From: Vicugna pacos
Lineage: Eukaryota; Chordata; Mammalia; Artiodactyla; Camelidae
Direction of reading: 5' to 3'
DNA: 64,000 nt
Assembly (NCBI RefSeq): GCF_048564905.1
Contig: NC_133005.1
Span: forward strand, 8,993,001-9,057,000
The notes under the pieces are model-generated. The model had not been told where the DNA came from. It did not search any database and saw only the letters and a list, made by a program, of their open reading frames with translations. The position numbers and the translations under genes are program-made. Positions 22,986 through 35,214 of this stretch are shown here, one piece after another. Positions within the stretch are counted from its first letter, which is position 1, and each line of letters begins with the position of its first letter.

Positions 22986-24641
22986 TTCCACTCTTCATTG
23001 AACAAAGACCTACTCAGCCCCTCCCCAAAGCAAACAACCCAGAGTCCCATTCAGAAAGGTATCCACCTGGAAGGCCAGGATTTCCAGCTGAAGCACAGTT
23101 CTCTTTGTCAGGTTTCAGTGTAGCTCCTCATTGTCTACTAATCAGTGAGTTAAAAGGTAAGTTTTGTCCTTCCTTCCCCATCCCAATATGGTGGTGAGAC
23201 TAAGACTACTCCTGTTCAGAAAGGAGAAGAATGAGGAAGCTACAGCAATCAGCAGTGCAGCTTTGAGATCCACTGAAAGGCCTTATGAAGACCCCCTACC
23301 TTCAAGTTGGGCATTTCTCCCTTAATTAGGCCATTATTCTGCTCTTAAGGAGGAACTACTTAATAAATGTATTGTTCCGTGTAGCTCCTGGTTCCAGTGG
23401 TCTTGTGTTTCTTCACCACTGGCTTCAAGTGAAGTGGGTAACGGGAGGAGGGGGCACCCATCTTTGAGAATGCACTCTTTTCTCCGCCTGCTTTCTGCCT
23501 GCAGGTAGGTGGTTCTGAGGCTGCCAGACAAGTCTCTAGCCTTTTTTTTTTTAAGCAGAGTTGTGGTTTCTTTGTCATCTTTGTCATTACAGCTCCTTCA
23601 GAAAGTTTTTTAGGCTTCTGATCAATTTGGTTCCAGTCAGTCCCATGTGCTAGTAACTACATTTAAAGAAAATTAGGGTTTTTTTTTTTTCTCAGTTTAG
23701 TTGCAGCTGTCTGGTTATTATGAGGAGCAATAATCTTGTTTGAAGATGGCACCTCTAATGTGATATTTGCCAAGGAACTGAATCACTCTTCAACAAAGAA
23801 TTCTCATGAAATCTTGCTTTTTCACAGCATTTTTCAGTGCTGAATCTTACTGTTTGAGTCCAGATGCAGAGAGTGAACCTAAGAGGCTCTGAGTTTCTCG
23901 ACTCTGTTCCCTTGGATTCCTTCTTTAAAGACCAGCCCATTCTGTCTTGAGCTCATCTTTTTCCCGTAGTATCTTGTCAGCAATAGCCAGTAGTAGCTGG
24001 CACTTAAACACTTCCTGTCCTCTCCTGCCATTCTCAGACTCTGCTGAGGGCACCAGGCTCAAGAGCCACAGAAATGATTTCATTTAAAAATCCTAGTGAT
24101 TTTAAGATTTTCCTATACCATGATGAAATTCATGCATTTTAATATTTATATTCTATGCTTGATTGATATAAATTATGGTTGCTTCTGTAGTTTCTACTGG
24201 AAATGTATGAAATGTTTTTCCTGCCTCAAGTGTATGTTGATGTTATAATATGGATAACAGATACTACAAAAGGACCATTTAGAAATTCATTTTTTATTTT
24301 TCTTCAACAAAAGCGATCTGTCTTGTTTGGTTTGGCTTTACTATGAAGTAGTTCTTTGAGTAAACCACGAAATCCCTTATATTATACTGTATTAAAATTC
24401 TTATCTGAAATTTAAAACAATTATGTGACACCATGTGAGTATACTCTGTTAAACAGAATTGTAATATGTTTAACATTAATGACCTAATTTAAGAGTTACA
24501 TGTATTAAATATATTTAATAGTATTATATGTTAATAATATAAATGTTTCAATGTATATCATGTATATACATATATATTAATAAAACTAATATTTGAGGAT
24601 TCATATACGGTTCACTCTCTGTGTCTTCTTTTGTTTCATAG
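22986..24641 (+). other. Third intron remainder: no recognised feature
   Basis: No exon or RNA gene was seen. A minus-strand frame at 23360-23587 is Lys-rich and preceded by a T-run, hinting at a possible retrocopy fragment, but I could not match it to a gene. Confidence 0.4.
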
Positions 24642-24863
24642 CTACAAGAAACTGGCTAAGAATAAGGAAACTTAATTTGTTAATCCTTGTATCCCTTAAG
24701 ATGAATCCAAATGTTATGTCTCAAGAAACAACGTGAACCAATTTTTGGACAGAAATGAAGAGCATATAGTTTTACAAAAGTCAACAAATGAAGGTACAGA
24801 AAATAACTGTCCAATAGTAAATATTGTGGAAGAACAAATAGATAAAGTGTACCTTGATATTTG
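24642..24863 (+). pseudogene. CEP162: CEP162-like exon 4 of the remnant, broken
   Basis: After the acceptor (ttgtttcatag) the frame reads SYKKLAKNKET and meets a TAA at 24673-24675, where human CEP162 has Glu in '...KETEFFSSLP'. The frame is lost near 24697. KMNPNVMSQ then follows in another frame (human KMNPNILSQ). After a further shift it reads NEEHIVLQKSTNEGTENNC and ends DKVYLDI (human DKMYLNI). The donor is g|gtagaa. At least two stops and two frame changes make this exon non-functional. Confidence 0.9.
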
Positions 24864-25800
24864 GTAGAAAAAAAATATTTGTTGTTCCTTGATTATTACC
24901 CCAGGATGACCAAATACATAAGGCAAGTGTATATAGTTTATATTGATTGGACATAGTGATAAATGACGTTACATAAGTACTGCTGATAGGTATGTACTTT
25001 GTGAGCCAGCGGGACTGATTACAGACTAACCTCCAAGTGGATCCTGGGTATCTGTGAGCAGTTATCTGTTACAACACCCTGTCATCCCCAGATTTTAAAA
25101 TGCCACTGCATTAGCTTTCTTTTAGAAGCCATTTTTTTACATTTAAAAATTTTTAAACAAACATAGTCCAGAATTTGAATAGCATAAGAAAATTAAGTTT
25201 ATTCTGATGCTTTTTATTCAATCTTATCAGTAGTCTGTGTTGTGCAAAAGGAGGTAAGTTGGCATTTCATATAAATGCTGTTAGCGGCTGTTGAGAAACT
25301 TACACATCTCTGTTCCTTTTTTCTGTGTTCTTGATTTATTCTGTTTTATAGACTCATGACCACAGTATTCCATTTTTATTTTATGATTTTGACTTATGTG
25401 TTTACCATAAACTAACCATAAACTATCTCCAGTTCCTTATGGAAGAAGACAGTGTACTAAGCAGTTTTTAACTTGAGAAATCTGGAGAAAAAAGATAAGA
25501 TTTTAAGTCATTTCAACTGTGTTCTTCCCCAATCTCCTCCATGTTCATTCTTGTAATTACATGTTTTCCTTTCCGGTAAGCCTATTTTGTTTTATTATTT
25601 TGCTGTTTTTGTTCCTGACTTTGAAGATATGCTTCAGAATACTAAAATTCTGATGAATTAGGCTTGGAGAACTTGAATGTCATGGCTCACCTTCTACAAA
25701 CTGTGTTCTTCAGTAAGCACTATGGTTTTGCCATCTGTTAAATCATATTTACAACTGTCAACTGATGTTTATGTACTGATGAATTTGTACTTGTGCACAG

Positions 25801-26056
25801 ACTCTTAGATCTCAGCTGAGTTCTGGAGAAGGAGGAGTTGTGACTGGTACACAGCTATCACACAGGAAGGCCAGACGTGCCCCTCCTTTATTTAGAGAAA
25901 ATCTCAGAGTGGATTATATGCATCAGTTAGGAGCTCAGGCTAAGGCAAACCCAGTTCACCATTCAAGACATTTTCTACTCTTGCAAACTTTAGAGGACAT
26001 TATAAAAAGCAAAAACTTCAGATCCATCCCTGCCTCAAATCAAGCCAGGAAAAAAG
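25801..26056 (+). pseudogene. CEP162: CEP162-like exon 5 of the remnant
   Basis: A 256-bp exon with a cag acceptor and aag|gtaatt donor. It is open in the predicted frame. TLRSQLSSGEGGVVTG and HRKARRAPPLF parallel human TYRSQLSSEEEGAVMG and YKKARSAPPLL. The 3' part EDIIKSKNFRSIPASNQ matches human EDIIKSKNLRSISTSNQ. The middle is more diverged but keeps length. In isolation it would look like an intact exon. Confidence 0.9.
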
Positions 26057-27389
26057 GTAATTACATAATTTTCATAATAAAATTCAGTACATATAATGTA
26101 TTATTTTATTTTCCTTATTCTCTAATTTCTCTGTTTCCTTCTCTTGTGAGAACTTTCCTTATTTGTAGAAAAAATTTAATCTTAAGGTGCTACATTCCAT
26201 CTCTGAAAGACAGATTCAGTTCACTTCAGTTCAGGGGGTTTGTCATCATTAATTCTAGGTTTTCCTGAATGAGACCCAGAAAATTTGGGAGGTGAATATA
26301 AGATAGGAGTGTCAAACCCCTCCTTATCTGGTTGGCTTTGTAATATCCAAAATGTTTGCCAGAAAAGAGGTATAAATCAGAATGCAAAGGGCAACGTACA
26401 AATGAAGGTGGATACAGAGAGAAATATCTGGATGTGAGTTTGGTCTAGTGTTGGGGAGTCCGGATGTTTTATCAGTCACCTGCATGAGTTTATACATCCC
26501 AGTTCCTCTCTGAGTTATTTCCTGATGGAGTCATCCATCTTGGTGGGAGGAAAGGGTCGTTTCCCACGCAGGAGCCCATGCCACTATTAATAGGGATAGA
26601 AACGCTCAAGTCAGACGAGTGTTTCTGCTGCCTTTAGACTCCGGGGGGATGGGAGGGCAGTAGAGCCAGAAGCACCCTGTCTTTCCTTTGTGGTTCAGCT
26701 GAATAGGCAACCAAGCCCATCGCTGCTGCCTGCTGTGACAGAGGAGAGCTAGCCTCACTGGGAATATCACTTCCTGCTTAAAGCGCCCCCCCTGCCTTTC
26801 CCTGTAGCGATCCATCCCAGGACCACTTGGACTCTATTAGAATTCTTTCAGCATTGAAGTCTCTTCTGTCTGCGTGGCTGTGCGTCCGCTGCAGCAGCCT
26901 GCGCGTGTCAGATCTAAGACTCGTCTCTCCGCGTGCAGGAGAGCAGCAGGAGCAGTGGCCTGTGCACACAGGAATCATTCTGTTGCTTAATGCAGCATCC
27001 TTTTCTCCTGTTCTTAATGTGGGGACCTCAGATCCCTTCCCCTAACAGGCGCCTTGTGTTCTCTTACTTTCTCTTCCTTTTCTATGGAACACCTGCTTTT
27101 GCGCTACTGTCATCTATTCATTGTTGTTAATAACTAACTCTCCACTGGATCTAGTGCTTAATGTTAAGGAAAAATACTTGGGAGTATTTCCCAAATTTTA
27201 GAATCATCAAGAGGAGTGTAAGTTTTTCATTAATGTTTTAGGAGTATTCATTCTGTCTGTACCTTTGAGAACAAGAGAATGAAATTTTATTTTTAACATT
27301 ATTTACTCTATTATATTTATTTTAGATAAACTAACTCCCAACATTTCTGAAGTTTACTTTATCCAAATTCACTCATATAACAAGTTTTT
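26057..27389 (+). other. Fifth intron, proximal part: no recognised feature
   Basis: A moderately GC-rich patch at 26480-27130 holds only overlapping short frames on both strands. The exon expected next in CEP162 (encoding 'EILSGTKL...') was not found between 26.06 and 33.7 kb. Confidence 0.45.
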
Positions 27390-28414
27390 TTGAGCACTGA
27401 CCTGGGTCTAGGCACTGCTGGAGGCCCTCTAGGTATATTGGAAGCAAGGCAGTGCCACCTCCCCTCCCACATCTCGTGGAGCTGTTATCTAATGAGAAGG
27501 GACAGACACTTAACAATGAGCATACAAATCAGTAAATGATGTTACATTCTAAGGAGAAATAGAAAGCAGAGCAAGCGTGTCAGTGGTGGAGTCCAGCAGG
27601 TCACCATTTGAGTTAAAATAGAGTTGGCCTCGGTGAGAGAACCCTTTGAACAAAGACTAGTAGGAGGAATTGGAATTGGCTGTGTGGGTGTGTGTGGGAA
27701 GCATATTCCAGAAAATGAAACAGTGCAAAAGTCCCAAAGAAGGAGGAATGCCTGGCATTTTGGGGATCGGCATAGAAGCCCACATGGCTGGGGCAGAGTG
27801 GGCAGAGGGGAGGGGGAGGTGAGATTGGGGCATCACAGGGACAGGCACGGTCAGCTTTTATAGGGCATGAAGCAGCCTTGGACTTTCACTCAGTGTGGAA
27901 AGGTGAGCACCTGGGAAGTTGTGAGCATGGCGGTGACTTCAACTGATACATCCTTTAGACAGATTCCTCGGGCTGATGCCATTGACTGTATGCATTCATA
28001 GGGGCACAGGAAGAAGCACAGAGACCAGTTAAAAGGGGATTTGAGGAATCTGGGCTGGCAGTGATGGGGCTTGATCCAGGGTGGTGGCAGTGGTGGTAAA
28101 TGAGAAGCAGTTGGATAGGGATGTATTTAGAAGATAGAGCTGAAAGTCTAAAAGACTGGTTTGGGGTTGTGAGAGAGGCATCATGGGTGATGGCAGGGTT
28201 TGTGGCTTGAGCAGCTGGAAGAGTGCAGTTCCTCTCCAGATGGGCTTGGGGGTGGAGAGATGACCAGGAGTTGAGCTGCTGAGATGCTAATTTTGAGATG
28301 CCTGTTCTGTGTGCATGTGGAGATGGCAAGGAGGCAGTTAGATGGAGGAGTCTGAAGTTGAGAGGGAGGTATGGACTGTAGGTATCAAGTGTTGTTAAAA
28401 ATGAATATTTTTGA

Positions 28415-28790
28415 AGCCATGGGGTTTTTTTAACTGAAGTATAATGGATTTACAGTACTATGTTAGTTTCAGGAGTACAGCAAAGTGAATCAGTCTTTTT
28501 GCAGATTATATTCTGTTACAGGTTGTTTTACAAGATATTGGGTAGAGTTCCCTATGTTGTACAGTAAATCCTTGTCATTTAACTATTTTATATACAGTAA
28601 TTTGTGTCTGTTAATCACATACCTTTGATTCATCCTTCCCCCCACCTCCCCTTGTTAACTACAAGTTTCTTTTCTGTCTGTGAGTCTTTCTGTTTTTGTA
28701 TATGTTCATTTGTATTATATTTGAGATTCCCCATGTAAGTGTGTATAGTTTTTATCTTTCAAAATCTGACTTACTTCATTACACATAATG
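28415..28790 (-). repeat. L1 LINE 3' end inserted in the L2
   Basis: 'ttaactgaagtataatggatttacag' and 'caagatattgggtagagttccctatg', ending in 'gattccccatgtaagtg' and 'ctgacttacttcattacac', is the reverse complement of a younger cetartiodactyl-type L1 3' end. L2 sequence resumes directly after it. Confidence 0.85.
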
Positions 28791-29696
28791 TTTTCTGAGA
28801 CTTGACAAAGATTATCAAGGGAGCATATCTGGAGAGAAAAAGCAAACCAAGGCCTGAGCCCGGGGCGTGCTGACCTAAAGAGGTCAGGAGGGAGAGGGCT
28901 AACCTGCAAGGGCAGAGCAAGGTTGGGGAAACCTGAGCATGTGCACTCCTGAGGCCACGTGGGGAGAGTATATAGAGGAGAGATGATCTGCTGTGTCCGC
29001 TGCTGCTGAGAGAGAGAATGAGGACTGACAGCTGACCTTGGAGTTTAGCAGGAAGGAGGCCATCAGCATTGGACAAGCAGTTTCCGTGGGCAGGTGGCTG
29101 TGAAAGGCAAATTGAGTGGAAACAGAAGTGGAATTGGCTACTTCGAGATATAGACCCCCTGGAGGAAAGGGTGTAAAAGGTGGGGGGAGGGGGCAGTAGC
29201 TGGCAGGGGGGTGGAGTCAGGGGAAGCCTTTTGTTTTGCCTTGTTTTGAATTTAATGAGAGAAAGCATGGTATGAATGAACAATAGGATGTGCATTTGGA
29301 AAGATGCAGTAGCCAGGAAGAAGTGCGTGTTGAGGGGAGTCGTACAGCAGAGTCCTCACGTGGAGGGGCTGTAATGGGGTCCAGAGCACAGTGGGAGGGT
29401 GGGCTTCAGGTGGGAATGTGGACAGCTCATCTGTGGAAAAGCAGAAAGGAGGAGGGGAGAGGTGGGTCTGGGTACTGGTAGGGGTAGAAGTGGTGAGAGA
29501 TGGGGGTGGTTTCCTCCAGTTGCCTCCACTTCCTCTGACAAGTAAAATGTGCTGTGATGAGGTGGCAGTGGGGTTGCGGCTGGGGTGCTGGAGGGGAGCA
29601 GGTGTGGGGAGGCTCTCCTGGAGGGCTGGGCTCCCAGCAGCAGGAAGTCTGCTCCAGGTTGGTGACCATGAATGTGAGCTGGGACCAGGCAGGCAG

Positions 29697-29721
29697 GGTG
29701 TGTGTGTGTGTGTGTGTGTGT
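29697..29721 (+). repeat. (GT)n microsatellite
   Basis: About 12 GT units inside the L2. They generate runs of Thr-His or Val-Cys in the overlapping frames. Confidence 0.95.
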
Positions 29722-30210
29722 ACAGTCACTTTCTCCTGCACGACTGCAGGTGTTGGCAGTTGTGTAGTTGGATTTACCAAGAGGAGTGGTTTTTGCCCAG
29801 TGAGTGCAGTGGACTAAGAGAGGAGCAGGAAGGAGCTGCCCATGTGTCTGGGACATAAGTGGAGTCATGAAGGAAGAAGAGACATCAGGGGTGTGGACAG
29901 TGTGAGGCACACAGGATCAACAGAGTGAGTCCTGGGGGCCCAAGCACTGTGGGCATCCAGGTGCCAGAGGGTACACCTGGTGGGGGGTAGGACTGCCAGA
30001 GAGTAAATGCCTAAGACTGACGTTTGGGTGTCGTTGCATTACCGGTAACAGAAAAAGACCTGGAAAGCCCATGGGAGAGAGCGGCTGGGGCGGAGAGACG
30101 CCCACAGGGAGGAAGTTGAAGGGCATCTGGTGCGCAGCTGGAAATTACTAAGAGTGAAGCCAGACGTCAGGTCATAGTTGATGGAAATGAGGGGGATGGC
30201 ATAGAAGTTG

Positions 30211-33200
30211 ATAGGTGAAGGCAACAATATTTTTATGAGCATTTTCCCTGATTTCAAAATGTCATAGTGTTTGCGACTGCCAAAATAAATAAAAACACAT
30301 CACTACAAGTCATACTTATTAAAGTGCGATGGCCAACTGTGATTGTCTGTTTTTGTGTTGATCTACTTTTCCTCATTAGAGTCTCTGTTAAGTAGGATTT
30401 TTTTTTTTAAATCTCTGACTTTTTGTTGGAAAATTGCCCAGAGCAATTTTAGTTTTATTCCAAAGAACTGGAATTCCTTGGGGGTTGGTGTTACTTGTGA
30501 CAGGCTGGGTGTCAGAGAAGCAGACTCTGAGCCAGAGGTGAGCGCACAGAAAGTCTAGAGAACGTGCTTGGCATCAGCACTGGTCCCGAGGGAGCAGCCC
30601 CTCATGACTGGGGTTGACGCAGTTCGAAGGCTTCTCTTTTTCACGTAGCCAGGAAGCCCGGGCCAGTTAATTCAGAGCTGGTGCACCTGTGCAAGGAGCC
30701 CTCCTTTTTTCCTGCTGCACAATCCCTAGTCTGCAACTTTAATCTTCCTTCTCACAAGATGGCTGCACAACCTCCAGGCCTGTCAGGAGGAAGAAAGGTG
30801 AGAGGTAAAAAGTCCATGCCCATTAACTCACAAGCTTAATCAGAGAAGTAGTCGCTGTCCTGGAAGCCCCGTGTTGGAAATTTTTGCTTTCATCTTACTG
30901 GTCAGAACTTTGATCCTGTGCCCCTGCGCCCTGCTCCACCCCAGGTGCATGGAGTCCAGGAAGAGGGGTGTTTTTAACTGGCACATTGCTGCCCAGGGCA
31001 AAATTTTAGTGGGGAGGAAGAGGAGGTTGTCAGCTAGCAGTGTCTGCCATGTGGTGATTTTGCTTTTTCTTCTAAATTAATTTTCCTTGACTGTCGACAC
31101 TTGTGTTTTTATTTTTAGATTAGTATGTTTATTGTCACAAAAGGAATAGTTGCTCATTATTTAAATTCAAAAATGCAGAAAAGTAAAAAGGAAGCAATAT
31201 CTAGCCAGAAACAGCTGGTGTCAGTGTGTGAACCTCATTCCATGCCTGTTGTGCGTGTGTCCTTCTGCAGATGGAAGGAAGCAGGGATGAGAGCTGGAAG
31301 GAAGGAGAAAGGCAGGCATGTGGACAAATAAAGATGAACAAAGCATTTTATAAGAACAGATCACACTTTACCAGTTCTTTTAAATAAAACAATAGATTTC
31401 ATTTTACATGAATCTGTAAGAAAAAGAAACTTCACCCTGAGAAATGTTGCATCCCAAAAGGTCCCTTCAAGAGCATAGATTATGAAAACCCCTGAAAGAC
31501 TGCCAAAGCTGTATTGTTATTTTAAACTGCATTTTCCAATTTTAAACACTATCAATTTTCCTTTTTATTAAATATGTAGTAAACCTCTTACATCCCCTAC
31601 TCTCATGACTTTTACCATTTTTGTTTTATTTTTAATAAGTATATTGTTTATAAATTTACATTATATACTATAATACATGTGTTACATATATATATTTACA
31701 TATGATTATATTATTTATAATAAATATATTAATTATATTCTCTCCAGCAGTTGTAATTCCCTTAAGGGTTTATTTAAATGGATCTTGGCTCTGTTTATTA
31801 CAGAGCCAGAATGCTTTCCACCAGTCCATTAGCCATTGCTCCTCCATACTGAAATTATTTTGATTGCCTTATCATTTGGCTGAAATTTTTGAATCCATTG
31901 TTTTTTTTTAAGATGGGCTCAGAAGTCCCAAATTCTGCAGTGTTTTCATGTTTGAATTTTATATCTAAGCAACTTTTCTTTCCTATATAAAAGGAAAAGA
32001 TACTGTCCATGTGCTATTATTGAAAATAACAACTTAGAGAAGTCAAAATTAAGAACTCAGGAAGGGAGAATTCTAGTGTAAAAGCACTGGCTAACTGCAG
32101 CTTGAGCAACAACCACCTGCCACACTCCCACTGCCCCGTCCTGGGGAGAATCACCATGCTGGCAGGTCTGACCCCTTCACTGGCCACGTTAATGGTCCTC
32201 CAGTGACTTGGAGGGGTTAATGGCCTGATTTTACAATGACTCAAACAGATCCTTTATGAATGTTTTAAGAGATTTCTACAGAAAACCTTCTACATCAAAC
32301 TATCCAATTAAATGTGATTACTACTCTATAAGGAAAACCTGGAAAAGATTTGAAGGAAATCTTGGGATGAGGTACTATTGGGGACTTGTTTCTTCTTTTG
32401 ACTTTTCTGTAATTTCCAAATCTTTAAGAACAATTTATTTCACTTTTAATGAAAAAAGTAAACTTTGCATTTAAAAAGTTAACATCCTAAAGAAATTATA
32501 TTAAAAATTTAAAATTTTAATTCTTCACTTACCTCAAAGGCAGTCAGGTAAACATTCACTGGGGATTCAGTTCAGGACCTGTAGGGTTTGAATACAGGCC
32601 TCTGAATCTCTTCTAGAGATTTCCCTTAAACTTTCTTTTTGTATTATTAACTGAATAATTATTGGCCTTAGAACTATTTCTGCTGTTTTGGGATTTATGA
32701 GATAACTTAAAAGACAAAAATTTGACCAAAATATACATGAGTAACATTTTTTTCTAATGTAATGTATGATATCACAGTATTAGAGCAGGATTATCATTTA
32801 TTTTTTCAATCAAACGTAAACTAGTTGTTACAGTTTCCATGAAATTTTTATTATTCCAGTGATACTATAACTTGACATACTTTATATAGAAAAATGTGCT
32901 AAAATGCTTCATAAAATTATCAGCTGCTGTTTGATTCCTCTTTTAGATACTTTTAGTTATTTTGTGAACATTTAAAAGAGTAATTTATTTAAAGTGATGA
33001 AACCTGAAATTATCCCCATCCACATTCTCCTCACATTTATTTAGCTCCATGTGTCGTTTGACCTGAGCCTTGGGTCAGTTGGCCTCCACGTCAGGTGGAG
33101 TAGATTCCAGTTCCGGGCAGGGGTCCTGCATGCAGGGGTCCTGCATGCAGGGGGACAGCTGTATGGGGGCGCTTGTTATGCACCAGCCTGCTGTGAGATC

Positions 33201-33709
33201 CTCACTTGTCTTAGCGCTTCCATTTTATTAGTGCTTCTTGTTACATAATCGCTGAATACACATTCAATGTAGTTTGTATTTGTGGTGCTTTTATCCATTG
33301 TTTATGATATTTAGGAATATCTGAAGCAGGACTCACCAAGCTGCCGCTCCAGCTTCCCATGGGGAAAGCTGTGTGGCTCCCCGAGAAGTCTTGAGGGCCC
33401 CACAGAAAATGATTCCTGTGTTGTTTCCAAATGTAGGCATTGAATTTCACAGTAATATTCATAATGGTTGTATGGTCTATAAGTTGAAATTAAATTATAA
33501 ATAATGAAATATATGAAATTTCTTCTGCACTGAGTGATGCTGCAATCACTCACTCCTATTGAATATTTCTTGATTTTTCTTGTGTAGTAGAACATTGTTA
33601 ACTGTGTCATTTTCATTCTTTGTGGTATTTTTCCCTAACCCCCTGTGTTCAAATCTAATATATAACTCTACACACTGAAGTAATGCTTTTCCTTAAAAGG
33701 ATTCTTCAG
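30211..33709 (+). other. Fifth intron, distal part: no recognised feature
   Basis: Mixed AT-rich sequence. 31620-31745 is a nearly pure A/T tract. A 15-bp unit containing the palindrome ctgcatgcag is repeated in tandem twice near 33117-33151. No exon matching the missing CEP162 segment was found. Confidence 0.45.
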
Positions 33710-33920
33710 GATACGGTGGTGGGAACAAGGAAGCAGGACTGACTATGTCTGAAAGCGTTCAGCAAGCAGAGGGGAAAAGCAGAGGGGCGCAGCCCTCAGG
33801 GAGCGGATTAAAGTCACATTCTCAGAAAACAGAGCTGGAAGTTAAGATGAGAGACTACAAAGACAGCAGGAAGAGGAAGTCTTCAAACTTAGTCAAGACA
33901 ATTATATTCTTTGAACCAAG
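33710..33920 (+). pseudogene. CEP162: CEP162-like exon 6 of the remnant, frameshifted
   Basis: After the acceptor (attcttcag) the frame reads YGGGNKEAGLTMSESVQQAEG, then RGAQ, paralleling human YCGENKEKKLLMFKRVQEAE...RGAQ. Near 33863 one base is missing. Only after changing frame does the expected QQEEEVFKLSQDNYIL follow (human QQEKELFKLNQDNYIL). A TGA at 33912-33914 stands where human has CAA. The donor is aag|gtacta. Both lesions rule out a working product. Confidence 0.92.
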
Positions 33921-34371
33921 GTACTAGACACATTGTCCTATTTTTTCTTTTATTTGTGAAAAATTAACTTTTTTAGTCCTCCCTGCTAAATGCACTGTCA
34001 TCCACTGTCCCTGCAGCTCTTTGACTTGATGCATTTGTCACAGCAAACACCAACAAGGTTCCTGAGAGTGCCTCCTAACAGAAGGGCCTAAATCAAACCC
34101 CTGGGGAAAAAATCAGAATTTAAATTGGCTCATTTTGATCATTCTCTTGATAGCAGTCTTTTTTGAAAATAAATCCCTTAGTTCACGGTGACCTTCAAAG
34201 AAGACAGTTTCAGAAATATTACTATAGAAAGGCTAAGTTCAGAGAATGACACTGTGTAGCATTTTTGAGTTAATTCTATTGTCAGAACCATCAGCACAAA
34301 ACATCCTGTAATGAATTAACTGTTGCTGATGTTAAGCTAATTCCAGTGTGGTTGTGATGCAAGAAAACAGA

Positions 34372-34984
34372 TGTGAGGCATGAGAAGGGGTATGTCCCAG
34401 GTCTCAGTTAAGCCCCTGGGACGTGCCCCGCCAAGTGTGGGTCCTTGGCTTCATGCAGGAAAGAATTCAAGAGTGAGCCACAGTTGAGTGAAGGTAGATT
34501 TATTCAGAGAGATACATTGAAAGGCAAGAGAAAGGCCAAAAGGTGTGGGGGGTTGGTGCTCAGATTAAAAGGTACACACTCCATAGACAGAATGCGGGCC
34601 CTCTCAGAAGAGGGAGAGAGAGAGAGAGGCCGTGAGGCGCCACGTTGCTGGTTTTCCTGGGCTTGGTGGCTTCATATGCTAATAAGTGGAAGGACCAGTC
34701 TTAGGGGAAGGGGCTGGGATTCCCAGGAAGCTGGCCATTTTCCACTCTTTGACCTTTTGTGGCTAGCCTTGGGATTGCCACGGTGCCTGTGGGTGTGTTA
34801 TTCACCATGTTAATATATTACAATGGCCATATAATGAACTCAAATTCAACTAGAAGTTAAATCTCTTATCATCCTGAGCCTCAAGGCCTACTGGGGGTTG
34901 AATCTTTCACCATTTTGATGTTAATTGCTGTAGCATTCCTTGAATGGCTGTGCCCTGCCCCCTTCCTGTCTCAGTTGTAAGACA
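34372..34984 (-). mobile_element. LTR remnant, ERV family uncertain, fossil
   Basis: About 0.6 kb with LTR character in minus orientation. 'ttcatgcaggaaagaattcaagagtgagcc' is followed by 'tagatttattcagagagatac', whose reverse complement carries AATAAA. Downstream is a pyrimidine-rich 'ccctgcccccttcctgtctc' end. It differs from the LTR family at 17.8 and 37.0 kb. I could not find convincing flanking duplications, so the ends are approximate. It lies in an intron of the CEP162-like remnant. Confidence 0.6.
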
Positions 34985-35080
34985 GGTTTAGGTCTCTGCA
35001 CTTTGTTTTCTTTTATTCTTCCTCACTTCATCATTTCCTTTTCCAAATAAAAAAAAAAATTCTGTATTTTCTCAATGAAG

Positions 35081-35214
35081 TAGTTTTGAAGAATCAAACA
35101 AAAATCAAAGGTGGTTGCATTTTCAGGAACCATAGGCTCCTGTCACTGAAGAAAAATCAAAGCAAATCCACAAATAAATAGGAAAAAGAGACACTTGTTC
35201 AGGGATGTCAACAG
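35081..35214 (+). pseudogene. CEP162: CEP162-like exon 7 of the remnant, broken
   Basis: The frame reads SFEESNKNQRWLHFQEP and meets a TAG at 35133-35135. It resumes APVTEEKSKQIHK and meets a TAA at 35175-35177. After a further frame change it reads ETLVQGCQQ up to the donor acag|gtatgt. Human CEP162 has SFEETNKKQRWLHFGEAADP, EKLKQIQK and ETLLQGYQQ in this order. The exon is degenerate but unmistakable. Confidence 0.9.

Larger units (their letters stand above)
27390..30210 (-). repeat. Unusually long L2 LINE, interrupted by an L1
   Basis: It opens with 'tgagcactgacctgggtctaggcac' (reverse complement of the L2 3' end) and runs through successive known L2 blocks. These include 'ttttgagatgcctgtt', 'gctgctgagagagagaatgaggactgac', 'gggggcagtagctggcaggggg' and 'ggacagctcatctgtgg'. 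That gives about 2.4 kb of L2 (of a ~3.3-kb family) in minus orientation, interrupted at about 28.42-28.79 kb by a younger L1. Long frames on both strands here (up to 184 codons) derive from this repeat and its TG tract; none is a gene. Confidence 0.8.

Noticed and set aside
23360-23587. Lys-rich minus-strand frame thought to be a ribosomal-protein retrocopy
   Set aside because: A short 'TTGTRS'-like resemblance to RPL37 was not sustained over neighbouring residues.
28771-29910. Minus-strand frames of 174 and 184 codons
   Set aside because: They lie in an antisense-read L2 and a TG microsatellite. His-Thr runs and Pro-rich text come from repeat composition.
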